DNA of 64,000 bases, taken from contig CM065302.1 in assembly GCA_032871835.1 (NCBI GenBank), positions 1,177,094 to 1,241,093 on the forward strand, written 5' to 3'. This DNA is from Dipteronia dyeriana. Its lineage: Eukaryota > Streptophyta > Magnoliopsida > Sapindales > Sapindaceae. The position numbers and the translations under genes are program-made. Of this stretch, positions 1-10,668 are shown piece after piece. Under the pieces are notes generated by a model. It was given only the letters and a program-made list of their open reading frames with translations, was not told where the DNA came from and did no database searches. Every line of letters begins with the position of its first letter. Position 1 is the stretch's first letter.

Positions 1-218
1 ACAACAAACAACAGAGACTCTTGCGCTCGCCCCGACCCGACATCAAAAGTACAATATCCTTTTCTAATTTCGATAAAACAAGAACACAACAAACAACAGA
101 GGTTCTTGCCAAGGCTAGACCCGACCCGACAGTAGAGTAGTACTTCAGAATCAGAGAATGAGGCTCTTGCCAAGTCCCGACCCGAACGACATGGAGTAGT
201 ACTTGAGAATCAGTGAAA
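1..218. repeat. Tandem repeat in 3' flank of the first B3 gene
   Basis: Three diverged copies of a roughly 60-80 bp unit follow one another, starting near 1, 86 and 160. Each holds a stretch like ctcttgcc followed by cccgacccga; the last two also share gtagtacttnagaatcag. The array lies just past the stop codon of the minus-strand B3 gene, so it is probably its 3' untranslated region or terminator side. It is cut by the window edge. Confidence 0.7.
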
Positions 219-578
219 GTTCTCCACATCGAGCTCAGCAGGCCCTCCTTGATAAGTGACATAGCTTCCTCTGACCACCTGAATCTGCAATTCTCCGTCT
301 TGGCGCCCAGAAATGGTGAGTTTATCGCCAGCTTCAAGACGTTTAGCTCTAGCAAAATCAAGCCAACCCACTCTCAAGACAGGATTTGGCCTTCCACGGG
401 GACGAGTGTACAACTTGAATGGCCACACGCGATCCCTTGAATCCGTGACCCGCAAATACACAGAACGTGTTCCTTGCGGAATCGGGATATGCTGGAGAAT
501 CTTGCTTGGAAGTCCAAGTTTTTTAGTAATATCATAATTGGTGAGGCGTTTAAAGACAGTGAATGTCGGCTCAGACAT
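210..578 (-). CDS. Small single-domain B3 DNA-binding protein (copy 1)
   Basis: An intact 122-residue frame on the minus strand that is almost entirely one B3 domain, the plant-specific DNA-binding fold. Visible B3 landmarks in order are F-x-RLTNYDI near residues 8-17, LPSKIL near 23-28, a VTDSRDRVWPF strand near 44-54, VGWLDFARAKRL near 70-81 and AGDKLTI near 83-89. It has no second B3 domain, ARF or AP2 region, so it is a minimal B3 protein like many REM or unclassified B3 genes. It is single-exon, with ATG at 578, and aligns over its whole length with the intact frame at 13654-14025 (about two thirds identical by eye). That two-copy conservation argues for past selection. Likely a nuclear DNA-binding protein; the target is unknown. 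A TATA-like run (aatatataa on the minus strand) lies about 35-45 bases upstream. Confidence 0.8.
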   Translation of the reverse strand: MSEPTFTVFKRLTNYDITKKLGLPSKILQHIPIPQGTRSVYLRVTDSRDRVWPFKLYTRPRGRPNPVLRVGWLDFARAKRLEAGDKLTISGRQDGELQIQVVRGSYVTYQGGPAELDVENFH

Positions 579-676
579 GGTTATTATTGTCGAATATTGT
601 GCGCAGTTATATATTTGGTATGAATGAATCTAGGGAAAATAAAGCTTGGTACAAATAGTTTATATAGCACATATTT

Positions 677-855
677 TTTGTTTGCTAATATCAAGTAGTT
701 CTTTATTGTTTGTTTGCTGATGTCAAACAGTTCTTTGTGTCTGCACATATTGTTTGTTTGCTAATATCAACTAGTTCTTTATTGCTTGTTTGCTAATATC
801 AACTAGTTCTTTGTGTATGCACATGTTGTTTGTTTGCTAAAATCGAATAGTTCTT
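677..855. repeat. Minisatellite upstream of B3 copy 1
   Basis: Five imperfect copies of a roughly 27-base core (ttgtttgctaatatcaa plus ctagttcttt) are spaced 32-43 bases apart. Two spacers carry a shared gtgt.tgcacat motif. The array lies 100-280 bases upstream of the minus-strand B3 start codon, in the promoter region, and is absent upstream of B3 copy 2. Confidence 0.75.
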
Positions 856-1654
856 TCTGTCATTGTCAAATTTGTTTTGATGTACTATTAAAGCAGATTA
901 ATTAATTTATATTGTAACATCAATGATTTTGTTTTAATATAACATAAAAGTTCTTGATAATAATTTAAGTGAACTTTTCGTTTATCGTAACAAGTAATCT
1001 GTGCGTGATGAGAGGATTTGGTGATTATGATATTTAAAATTTTCTAAATACCTTTGAATTGCAGTAGTGAGTGGACTCATATCTTTGAGGAGATGTAGAT
1101 AAAGGTTAGAGAAAATAAAAGAAATACTGAATCAATCAATATCTTTTGTATCATGTGTTTATGCGTGCAAGAATTATATTTATAATCCACCCTGAATTTC
1201 TCATACACATTAAAAAGAAAAACAACCAACCGGCATGCGAAGTGCACCAATTGAGCAACCAAATCCAATACAAGATTGAAATTATAGAAAATCACCTGAG
1301 ACTGATATCAATGTTGACTCATTTTTTTATGTTATTTGACAAAGGACTTTTAGTTGGTGGACAATGACTTTGTTATTATCTTAATATTGTATATAGTTAT
1401 ATGTTTGGATTCTTAATTATTATTAAACTACATATGGTATTGTTGTGTTTGAAGGTTGATCCTGTTTCATTTGCAATTTTAAGTATTTTAAATATTTTAT
1501 CTCATTTAAGTATTTTAAATATTTCATCTCAATTGGTGCACTTCTTTCACGCATGTGTTTGCGAACCGTGTATATATACTTTTTTGACCTCTACGTATTA
1601 GAATATATGTGTTGTATAATAATATTACAACAAAATTAATTTATTGGAGATTAG
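856..1654. other. AT-rich stretch without recognised genes
   Basis: Short frames here have no recognisable domain and overlap on both strands. The only structure seen is a short duplicated run (taagtattttaaatattt) near 1480-1525. No coding, RNA or transposon feature can be supported. Confidence 0.5.
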
Positions 1655-1780
1655 AAATAGGGAAAAGCGAAGCTTCCTACTTGCTCTCATTTTCAGGCAA
1701 AAAATTGGACCTTCATCATAACTTATACACCACCGCTTCAACTTCAAATTCAACTTGTTTATCATAGTAATTAATAGTAT
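1655..1780 (+). repeat. Dispersed duplicate X, inverted copy at 10192-10320
   Basis: About 125 bases match the reverse complement of 10192-10320, with shared runs such as aaaagcgaagcttcc and acttatacaccacc. Each copy lies in the neighbourhood of a B3 gene, so this is probably a remnant of an inverted segmental duplication. No coding function is evident in either copy. Confidence 0.7.
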
Positions 1781-1949
1781 GTTGTATTGTATAAAATTGT
1801 TTAATAAATTAATTTAGTAAATATGAATTAATAGTCTTTCGACTAGGGTTGGGACGGGTTTTATAAAATATAATCCAAACCCGCAATATCTAAATTTATA
1901 CACAAATATCTAAAAAAATTATTCCAATATCTAAAATTCAGAAGGCAAA

Positions 1950-2280
1950 TTAACACTAGTTAATTAATTAAGTCACGTCATCTAGCTAGTTCCACAACTT
2001 GCTCATCTCTACTAGTTTCCACAGCCGATCATCAACGTTATTAATCTTTATATTTAGTTTAAATAATATAAAAAAAAAAGTTTTAATGAATTAACAGAGT
2101 TTACCGAAGAGGTAAAACAAATGTGGTAGCTTTATTTGATATTGGACTATTCCAATAAATCTACCGCATTTCTTCTAAGTTCTAACTGTTTAGTTTCAAT
2201 TTGTTATATAATTAACGACTTGAAAAATTTGTCAAATAGATTTCCTGTTACCAAAATTGTGGAAAGTCCACGTCATCTAG
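1950..2280 (+). repeat. Dispersed duplicate Y, copies at 16.3 and 17.5 kb
   Basis: The 3' part (about 2130-2255, ggactattccaataaa then ctaccgcattt then tttagtttcaatttgtta) recurs in the same direction at 16264-16395. The 5' part (about 1960-2150, with ttgctcatctctac and gtttccac) recurs inverted at 17435-17612. A small palindrome pairs aaatgtggtag with ctaccgcattt around 2129-2176. It may be an unrecognised transposon or a piece of the B3 duplication unit. Confidence 0.65.
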
Positions 2281-2781
2281 ATTTCATGTTACCAAACTCA
2301 TTATAATATTTTCGAGTGTTTTGTCCTTTCTATCATTTATGACTCAGGTGAAAATGAAGTACAAGATTAAAGTGCAGAGGCCATCATTTATGACTTTCAA
2401 AGGCTACTGCCCAATGCCCATGTGGGCATGTGGTGCTGCTGGTGGGGGTTTTCAAATATTATCTAGATTATTATTTAATATTATTTAATCGGATCAGGAT
2501 TTTTTTTTTTTCATAATCTAAAATTATCTAAATAAAATATAAAATAGATAGTTATAATTTAATCGCTTTTTTCTCTCTCTTCCAATTTAATTACAATTGA
2601 AAAATATCAAAAAAAAAATTAAGGATCAAGAAGAGGATCTGATGTTATTTAATTTGGTACTGTACGTGTGGAAAAATCTTTCTAGACTATTGGCATTATA
2701 TGCGTTGGAAGTTAGAAGTTAGAATCTTCTAACTTCCATTGCCACACGTGTCATTTTATATTTTTTGTTGTTGTTCAAAAC
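2281..2781. other. No gene seen; AT-rich spacer
   Basis: No frame with a recognisable domain, RNA gene or transposon end was found. A short inverted pair, ggaagttagaagttagaa against ttctaacttcc, occurs near 2706-2738. Confidence 0.4.
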
Positions 2782-2896
2782 AGTAAAAGCAGATAAAGTG
2801 ACTTTCCGTTGGAGAGAGACTTGGTGAGAAACAAGTTGCTAAAATCAGATAAAGTGACTTTCCAGAGGAGAGAGACTTGGTGAGAAACAAGTTGCT
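2782..2896. repeat. Tandem duplication, 56-base period
   Basis: Two near-identical units run back to back: agataaagtgactttcc, then gagagagacttggtgagaaa, then caagttgct. The unit starts at 2791 and again at 2847. They differ at only a few bases, so the duplication is fairly recent. Confidence 0.85.
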
Positions 2897-3300
2897 CACC
2901 TCTCTTTAGGATCGAGTATTACCCCTCCCATATGAATGATAAGTGTTTAGAAATAGATAAATTTACTTTAAAACATAATAATATTAAAATAAATTTATCT
3001 CTTTATGAACAAATATCATCTAAACAGGAGGGATAACCCTTATAACGGGGGAGCAAAAATGGACTCAAATCAAGAGTCATCCAATTATTTCAGTCTTTAA
3101 TCCTTGAAAAGTAACGCAAATGTCGACGTACCAAACAGCCAAGTGAAAAATTTGCTGAAAAATATTGAAATATTTGCTTATGCTTAAAAAGTGAAAAGTG
3201 TCATCATTTGAGTGGCCACGGTGCAACAACAATCAGCATTTGTTGACTGTTGTATGAACTGAATCAAGATTTTCTCTAATAATTATTACATCATACAAAC

Positions 3301-4169
3301 TAGGGATGGACATTAACCCGTCAACCCAATCCGATCCGATCCAATCCAACCCGATCCAATCCAACCCGAATATATTAGATTGGATTGTTTTTAAGATTAG
3401 GTTGAATTAGAATAATAAAATATAATCCAATTCGATAATCTGATATTAATAATAAAAATAAATTAAATAATTTTATTTGTTATTAGATCTATTATGAAAT
3501 CTCATTTTTTTTAATATTTAAAATTTTTACTCGTACACCATTTATAATATTATAAATAATAAATATAAATATAAAATTTAAATATTTTATGCCATAAATA
3601 TATAATGCATTTACTAAAAACATACAATTATATTATCTTTATCTTTTGTATTAATTGGTACATCATTAATTATACTTTAAAATGTTTTTTTCCTTAGGAT
3701 TTGGTTAAGAATATGGTAGAAAAAAGTATAATAATTATATATAAACTCATACTATTATATTGGTTAAAATAAATAAATAGTAGTTTATCCAACTAAGAAA
3801 TATATGAAGAAATAATTATAATTGTAAAATTGATAGAAGATATAGAAAAAGACTTTTCAAGTTTGATAAATTGTTATATTTTTATTTTTTAATTATACAA
3901 CAGATATTAAACAATTTGTATTATATTTATGATTTGATTTTAATGCTTTTAAGAAATCTAACGTCTATGTGATATGATATTACGGTGAAAATTTATTTTA
4001 AATTTGAATTTTGGTATAACAAAATGTGAATTCAAATATATATTTTTATTGGGTTTAAAAAGCCTAACCGGATCAACCCAACCCGATAAATATTGAGTTG
4101 GGTTAAAATTTACATTGGATTGGATTTAGTTGAAATTTTTTCAACCTAATTCGAAAACGTCCATCTCTA
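3301..4169. mobile_element. hAT-type non-autonomous element (869 bp)
   Basis: The left end reads tagggatggacatt and the right end is its near complement, cgtccatctcta. The flanking 8-mers are atacaaac (3293-3300) and atatatac (4170-4177), matching at 6 of 8 positions; this is the expected duplication length for hAT elements. The interior is AT-rich and non-coding. Both ends carry iterated ccaatccaacccgatcc-like motifs in inverted orientation. No transposase is present. Confidence 0.65.
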
Positions 4170-4820
4170 ATATATACAATTCGCTATAAATTAATGTATC
4201 AGGGTTGGTATTTAATTAGTATTTAATTTTTTTATTTATTAATTTGTTTTTGAACCATAATTTTAATTCTAAAGCACCAGCCGCCACTGTCACCACATCA
4301 GGATCCACATTACATTATGAATTCTTTCTAAGTGTAATGTGCTGGAGAGAAAGTTAAGGAATTATATATATTTACAAAAATAGATATTATTATTTAATCA
4401 ACTACTAAATGTGAATACAATTTTTTTTTTTGTTTTTTAGGTACTAACCGGACAATATAATTTATTTATTTTAATTTGATTTTTCATATGCAAAGTAATC
4501 AATCTGTTGGTTTAACTCATCATCAAAGCCGCCAATCTATATGATGACGACTGCTATGGCGTCATATATTCATAAAATTGATATGATGAAGCAAGATAAT
4601 TAAAAGTATATTATTTTCTATTCATTATTTATTTGATAAAGAGAAATTATTATTTCCCCAGGTTTTAGTTAAATATTATAATTATAGTTATTATCCATAA
4701 TCAAAATTTAGATCTAACGTGGAGGAAGCGGGACCATAGAATATGAAATCTACATAGTATAAAAAGGGAAGTGAATGGCTAACGATTGGTGCGGAGTCGT
4801 TTTCCTGAAAATGGAGAATC
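4170..4820. other. AT-rich spacer before the copia LTR
   Basis: No domain-bearing frame is visible. A TATA-like tagtataaaaagg occurs near 4756, but no gene can be tied to it. Confidence 0.4.
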
Positions 4821-5228
4821 TGTCATGACCTCGTGTACATGTTTGCAAAGAGAATACCTTCGTACTAGTATGATTCATGTTTATTCATCATTTGATTTAT
4901 GACTTTTGATTTATTCGTATTTTTCTATTTTTACCTTTTATATATCTCTGATTTTTATTAGAGTATCAGAGTCTTTAAAAGATAAAGTTATTGCTTCGTC
5001 ATTTATATTCTGCTAATAATATCTTGATTGTGAGGATAATCTTTTTGTTTTTGAATTGGTCTTAGATCACTTCCCACGTTCTCGGATGTGGTGAACGTGG
5101 ACCATATTTTGTTTTGATTTCCCTGTAGAAGGCTTGTATAAAGCTAGTGTTTTCTTTGCAATTTATATCAAGTTGTTAGGAGCCTTTAAACACTTTGAGT
5201 ATTTGTAAGTTTGTTCTGACTTTTAACA
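4821..5228 (+). mobile_element. Probable 5' LTR of a copia element
   Basis: The stretch starts TGTCATG, ends TTTAACA and lies directly before a primer-binding-like site and a copia gag. It contains a TATA-like tataaagc near 5139. There is no second LTR in the window to define the ends, so the left boundary is an estimate. Confidence 0.45.
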
Positions 5229-5230
5229 GT

Positions 5231-5243
5231 TGGGATCAGAGCC
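5231..5243 (+). other. Primer binding site, initiator tRNA-Met type
   Basis: The sequence tgggatcagagcc differs by one base from tggtatcagagcc, the usual copia primer site complementary to the 3' end of initiator tRNA-Met. It lies two bases after the proposed LTR end. Confidence 0.7.
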
Positions 5244-5249
5244 TCATCA

Positions 5250-7262
5250 TAGGGGCCTGATTGAGTGTTCTAAGAAACTACAGTTTCTTAAGGAAGAAGA
5301 AAGAGTAAGAGATCATAAAAGGAGAGAAGAGTCGGAGAATCATGACGATAGAGAAAGAGAACAACAGCTTTATTCAACCAGCGATTCCACGGTTCGATGG
5401 TCATTTCGACCATTGAGCTATGCTTATGGATAATTTCCTCAGATCGAAGGAGTATTGGGGCTTGATAAAGAACGAGATACCTGCAGCAGCAGAAGGGGCA
5501 GAGCCAACAGAAGCGGAGCGTAAAACCATCGCATATCTTAAACTGAAAGATTTAAAGGTCAAGAGCTATCTATTTCAAGCTACAGATAGAACTATTATTG
5601 AGACCATTCTCAATAAGAAGACTGCTAAGGCCATCTAGGATTCGATGAAACTGAAGTATCAAGGCTCTACCAAGGTGAAACATGCTCAGCTACAGGCTTT
5701 AAGAAGAGAATTCGAAGTTCGAAGTTCTTGGCATGAAGGAGGGTGAAAAAGTCGATAAGTATTTTGCCAGGACACTGACCATCACAAATAAGATGAAAGC
5801 ACATAGAGAAATGATGGAACAGAGTGTGATCATTGAGAAAATTTTGAGATCAATGACTCTCAAATTTAATTATGTAGTATGTTCAATAGAAGAATCCAAT
5901 GACCTCTTCACCATGACCATAGATGAGCTTCAGAGTAGCCTGTAAGTTCACGAATAGAGGATGCAAGGACAAAAGGAGAAAGAGCACGTTTTGAAAATCA
6001 CCAATTCAAAAAAGGTTGGATAAAGAGATGAGTACAGAGTTGAAGGGAGAGGAAGAGTTCATGGAAGTTCCAGAGGAGAAGGCAGAGGCAGGGGAAGGCA
6101 GTCTTTCAACAAGGCCTTGGTCGAGTGTTACAAATGTCACAAGCTAGGGCATTTTCAATATGAATGCCCCAGTTGGGAGAAAGGTATGAATTACACAGAA
6201 TTAAATGAGGACGAAGAGATGCTTCTAATGTCTCATTTGGAAATGAATCACTCAAAGAGAGAGAATGTATGGTTCCTCGACTCCGGATGAAGTAATCACA
6301 TGTGTGGTAACAAGGAGTGGTTCTTTGATCTTGATGAAAAATTCAGACAATCGATGAAGCTCGGAGATAACTTAAGGATGATGGTTATGGGACGAGGAAA
6401 TGTCAAGCTTCATATCAACAAATTAACTCAGGTAATCACAGAGGTTTATTTTGTACCTGAGTTAAGAAACAATCTTTTAAGCATCGGTCAACTTCAAGAA
6501 AAGAATCTAGCCATTCTCATCCAGCATAGAATGTGTAAGATTTACCATCCAAGAATGGGTTTAATTATACAAACACAGATGTCAACCAACAGAATGTTTG
6601 TTGTGCTTGCTTCTGTGATTTCTCTGACTTCAACCTATTTTCAAGCCGCATCTGAAGACTGAACACAATTGTGGCACAACCGGTATGGACATCTCAATTT
6701 TAAGGGGTTGAGGACTCTACTCTATAAGAAGATGGTCAAAGGTTTGCCAATGATCAATGTTCCATCAAAGTGTGTGGTGATTGTATGGGTGGGAAGAAAC
6801 ACCGAGAAGTAATACCAAAGAAAAGCTTGTGGAGGGCATCTAAAAAGTTACAACTGGTCCATGCAGATATTTGTGGGCCTATCACATCGAAATCGAACAA
6901 TGGAAAAAGGTATGTAATCACATTCATCGATGATTATAGTAGAAAGACTTGGGCATATTTTTTATCTGAAAAATCTAAAGCATTAGCTATGTTCAAGAAA
7001 TATAAGTTGCTAGTGGAAAAGGAGATTGGTGATGTTATTTGTTGTTTAAGAATTGATAAAGGTTAAGAGTTCACCTCACTTGAATTTAACAAATTCTGTA
7101 GCATGAATGGGATTAACAGACAGCTCACCACAGCTTATACCCCGCAGTAAAACAGGGTTGCCGAGAGGAAGAATCGTACCATAATGAATATGGTGTGTAG
7201 CATGCTATCAGGAAAAGAAGTACCAAAAGAGTTTTGGCCAGAAGCAGTTAATTGGTCCATAC
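5250..7262 (+). pseudogene. Copia gag-protease-integrase fragment, 3' truncated
   Basis: Successive broken frames follow the Ty1/copia order. A UBN2/DUF4219-type gag runs over about 5420-5945 (MDNFLRSKEYWGLI, later QALRREFEV and IEKILRSMT). A zinc knuckle C-x2-C-x4-H-x4-C lies at about 6128-6169. A protease remnant (VWFLDSG, followed directly by a stop) lies at about 6267-6290. A pre-integrase domain (LWHNRYGHLNFKGL) and an integrase core (HADICGPI, FIDDYSRKTWAYF, LRIDKG then a stop) end near 7262 after PEAVNW. Stops and frameshifts occur within gag, after the protease motif and at the second catalytic region of integrase. Reverse transcriptase and RNase H are missing, so the copy is dead and cut in the middle of pol. 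Confidence 0.88.
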
Positions 7263-7380
7263 GTTGTGACCCCACACGATTAGACCACTTCAAGTTAGGT
7301 TTAACCAAAAGATAGCATAACACATTTAATATTTACATGTGTGACCCCATACGTTGGAATTTTCCAACAAAAATCATTAA

Positions 7381-7719
7381 GGTCCTGTCATGCAGCTGTT
7401 TTTTTAGTCCGTTTTTGTTTTTATTTTTCAAAAACGATTTCGAAAACGTGTTCGTTAACCGTTTTTCATTTTATTTTAAAAAAATGAAAAACAAAACCAG
7501 TATTAAAAATAAAAGATTTGAAAAAACACAAAATACTTGTTTTTAGTTTTTCGTTTTTGTTTTCATTTTGTTTTTCACTTTTTTTATATAATTTTTTTTC
7601 TAACTATTAATTGTACTATTATGTGTTTCATATGGTTAACAAGATTTTTAAATGACCAAAGTGCCCAATATATATATTCCAGAATAATTTATTTCCAACT
7701 AGAACTAAGAGCATTCATT

Positions 7720-7770
<51 letters not shown>

Positions 7771-8189
7771 TATAATTAATATATCATATATATATAATAT
7801 AATATTATAATATAGTTTATAAATATATATTATATATAATATTATAATATATATATATATATTGTAATTATTTATTTATAATTTAAGAGTTTCGTTTTGG
7901 TTAATTCATTTTTTGATATGTTTTTTTGAATTAATTTTTGATGTGTTACTTTTGTTTAATTTAAAAATTAAAATACAAAAATTATATTGGTTAATTATGT
8001 AATTAATTTTTGATAGTTTTTGGTTAACCTATCAGACGCGTTTTTTCCGTTTTCATTTTCAAAATACAGCTTTCAGCATATGCTACTAGACGCGTTTTCG
8101 AAATTCGAAACTGAAACTAAAAACACTGTTTTCATTTTTAATTTTATTTTCGAAAAACAGCAACTGAAAAACGCTTACAGGACGGACCC
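7381..8189. mobile_element. PIF/Harbinger-type MITE (809 bp)
   Basis: The left end reads ggtcctgtcatgcagctg and the complement of the right end reads gggtccgtcctgtaagcg, an imperfect terminal inverted repeat. The element is flanked on both sides by TAA (7378-7380 and 8190-8192), the 3-bp duplication typical of PIF/Harbinger. The interior is non-coding, with inverted runs of gaaaac/gttttc near each end and a long AT microsatellite in the centre. It lies about 120 bp past the truncated copia fragment. Confidence 0.72.
7723..7767. repeat. (AT)n microsatellite
   Basis: An uninterrupted AT dinucleotide run inside the PIF/Harbinger-type element, followed by further imperfect AT runs to about 7862. 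Confidence 0.9.
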
Positions 8190-8637
8190 TAATAGTTAAC
8201 TATGTAGTGTTTACCTTATGATGTATCACATGGAATGTTTAGTCACTAATCCCAGTGACAAAATCTTATATATAATCCGGAGTCAGAACCATTGTCTATA
8301 TATATATAATATGATAAGGTTGATGATTCCTATATAAATGAGAAAATAAAAAGAAATAATAGTTAGGTCCTTTGCCTTTGCATATGGAAATACAATATCG
8401 AAGCAGTAATTAAAAAGCATAACCACCCATGTCATCTCTCAGACTCTCACATTTCCAAGTGTGATAGTGCACCAACTGAACTAGGGATGAAGCTATGAAT
8501 GAGGTTGCGGGCTGGGAAAAAAAATTGTATTGTCGAATTGTCGATCGGTATAACAAGGTCAATTTTTTTTTCCTTACCTTATAGGGTTCTGCAAATATGA
8601 AATATCTAACTTTGTGATTGTGTTTTTTGGGGTTTAG

Positions 8638-9251
8638 GAAGAGTTACAGAGAACTAATCTTGAGTTGGATTCATACAAAGAGAAGAATCGAAGATAAAGG
8701 AGAATCAAGAGAAAATTAAACTTAATAAGCAGCTTCCTTACTTGGTTGGAAACATTGTTGAGGTAATTTTCTGATCCCTTTCTTTTTTAATATTTCTGTT
8801 CTATTTTTAAATTCCAAGACTTAGTTCGTTTACGGTTCTGCTATGCTGTGGGTTGTTAAATGCTATTTCCACTTTTACTTGGACAACCAAATAGTTGAGA
8901 CTAGGGCATCCATTTTGGGGCAATCAATCTATTTCTTTTATTTTTAATTACTACTTATGGGTAGTATTTGGGATGAGTAAGCTATAAACCTATTTTCGAA
9001 AGCTTGATTTTTAAAAGGCTTTTGCAAAATATGTCTAGCAGCTGGTCGAGGTTGGTTTCAATTTTGTTATTTTGGTTTAACTAAAAGCTTTTGTTGCCAG
9101 AAATGATAATTGGGGCTTATTTTTAATACCTTTATGTTTCTAGATTTTGGAGATGAATCCAGAAGATGAGGCTGAGGAAGATGGAGCCAACATTGATCTT
9201 GACTCACAGAGGAAGGGTAAACGTGTAGTGTTGAAAACATCTACTCGCCAG
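8638..9251 (+). pseudogene. RPT5: 26S proteasome regulatory ATPase RPT5 fragment
   Basis: Two exons of the 26S proteasome 19S ATPase subunit RPT5 (6A) are recognisable. Exon 8638-8762 follows a ttag acceptor and starts [16 protein letters not shown]; it ends in a frame reading [11 protein letters not shown] before a gtaatt donor. Exon 9144-9251 follows tttctag, encodes [20 protein letters not shown] and the following 16 residues, and stops at a good gtgaga donor. Together they cover only the N-terminal coiled coil and the start of the OB domain; the AAA+ ATPase part is missing. In the first exon an 8-base insertion (aatcgaag, duplicating nearby sequence) shifts the frame. Introns are kept, so this is a broken genomic duplicate and not a processed copy. 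The parent gene must lie elsewhere. Confidence 0.88.
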
Positions 9252-10191
9252 GTGAGACAGCATGTTCATACATACGTGATCTATGTTTGTGCCTGTTCCT
9301 GTATCTTATTTGCCAGAATGTGTGACTACTATTATTATAGAATGCATTTATTTTGCTGTTTCAATTTTTTCATGGAAAGAAAGTTCAACAGTAGTGTTTC
9401 AATGATACGTAAATTTCAGTCAAAAAATATAGCATGCATCTTGTGATTTGAATCTTTATCGAATTAATATGTTCATCATAATTTTTACTTGATGTAGGGA
9501 CTGTATGATAAATTTTAATAGTGGAGAAAATTTATTCGATGTAAAATGCCTGAAAAATAAGCTTGGGTTTCATGTAATAACATTTTTGATGATCTGTTTC
9601 TTTATAACAATGAGCCATACAATGGCAATTTCTTTATTGCACTTTGTAATTTTTAAGGGCTCCATCATATTAATTCTATAAAGATTCAAATCACAAGATA
9701 CATGCATGATCATATCATATCTAAAACCAATAAAGCATGCACACATGAGACTTGTTATATATGTGCGAGGTCCCTATCAGATAGAAACATAGCCGGCAAA
9801 CATTCACTGACGTGCTCAAATTGCTAAAAAAACCATTTATAATCGACGTTAGATACTCAACAATTAGAAGTTAATTAGAAATAGAAAGTTGCTAGAATCG
9901 AGAATAGAAGAGAGAGATAAAGTCATGAGTAAGAGAGACAAATTGACGACCTTGTTTGTTTCAATCTCCAAAGAATTTCAACATGTAAAATTCAATTTTG
10001 TAAGGGTGTAAATGCTGGAAAACGAAATTGAACATTTTTATTCACTTTATTTTTATTTTCTCATTACTTCACAGACGAAGGTTGTGAGATTTTGTTTCTA
10101 GAAGTTAGAGAACAATAATTGAGTTTACGAAATAAACTTTTACTATTATAATTCTTATTAAACAACTATAAACAGTGCCACAGAGGCACAG
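9252..10191. other. Gene-free stretch with a 45-base inverted repeat
   Basis: No further RPT5 exon is visible. About 45 bases around 9429-9472 (atgcatcttgtgatttgaat) pair with the complement near 9666-9708, about 195 bases apart. This may be the ends of a small decayed MITE. No other feature is supported. Confidence 0.5.
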
Positions 10192-10320
10192 ACTACTAAT
10201 TACTAAGATAAATAAACGAGTTGAAGTTTGAAAGGTGGTGTATAAGTGATGATAATGGTCGGTCCAATCTTTGGACTGAGAATCAGAGCAAGCAGGAAGC
10301 TTCGCTTTTTCCTTTTTGTG
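10192..10320 (-). repeat. Inverted copy of dispersed duplicate X
   Basis: This matches the reverse complement of 1655-1780, including ggtggtgtataagt and ggaagcttcgctttt. A 67-residue minus-strand frame overlaps it but shows no domain and is not conserved in the other copy, so it is not called as a gene. Confidence 0.7.
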
Positions 10321-10668
10321 ATCACCAATAAAGCTGAGAACATGAAAACAAAAGATGAAAAAATTCTTGACTTGGACAACAAAGAGTTATGAAAAACAGA
10401 ATTCACAAATCACAATGACCAAAAAAGTTTAATCATTGATAGCTCATGTGTGTGTACTTTATTCGACAGAAGGTTGTTCTTTTTTATTTACAGTTTAGAC
10501 TGATTCAGAAAGTTTATAAATAAACAATGTAGGCCACAGTATGGACTTGGAATATTACATGTCCCATCTTATTCAGGATGCTTGAAAGGCAGCCGAGATA
10601 GTATAACCTAATGTAAATTGCTGCAACAAATCCTGCAGATTTCCTTATATCTTACAGTTACATTCAGT

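Noticed and set aside
10203..10406. A 67-residue minus-strand frame over duplicate X
   Set aside because: The homologous copy at 1655-1780 does not keep the frame, and there is no domain.
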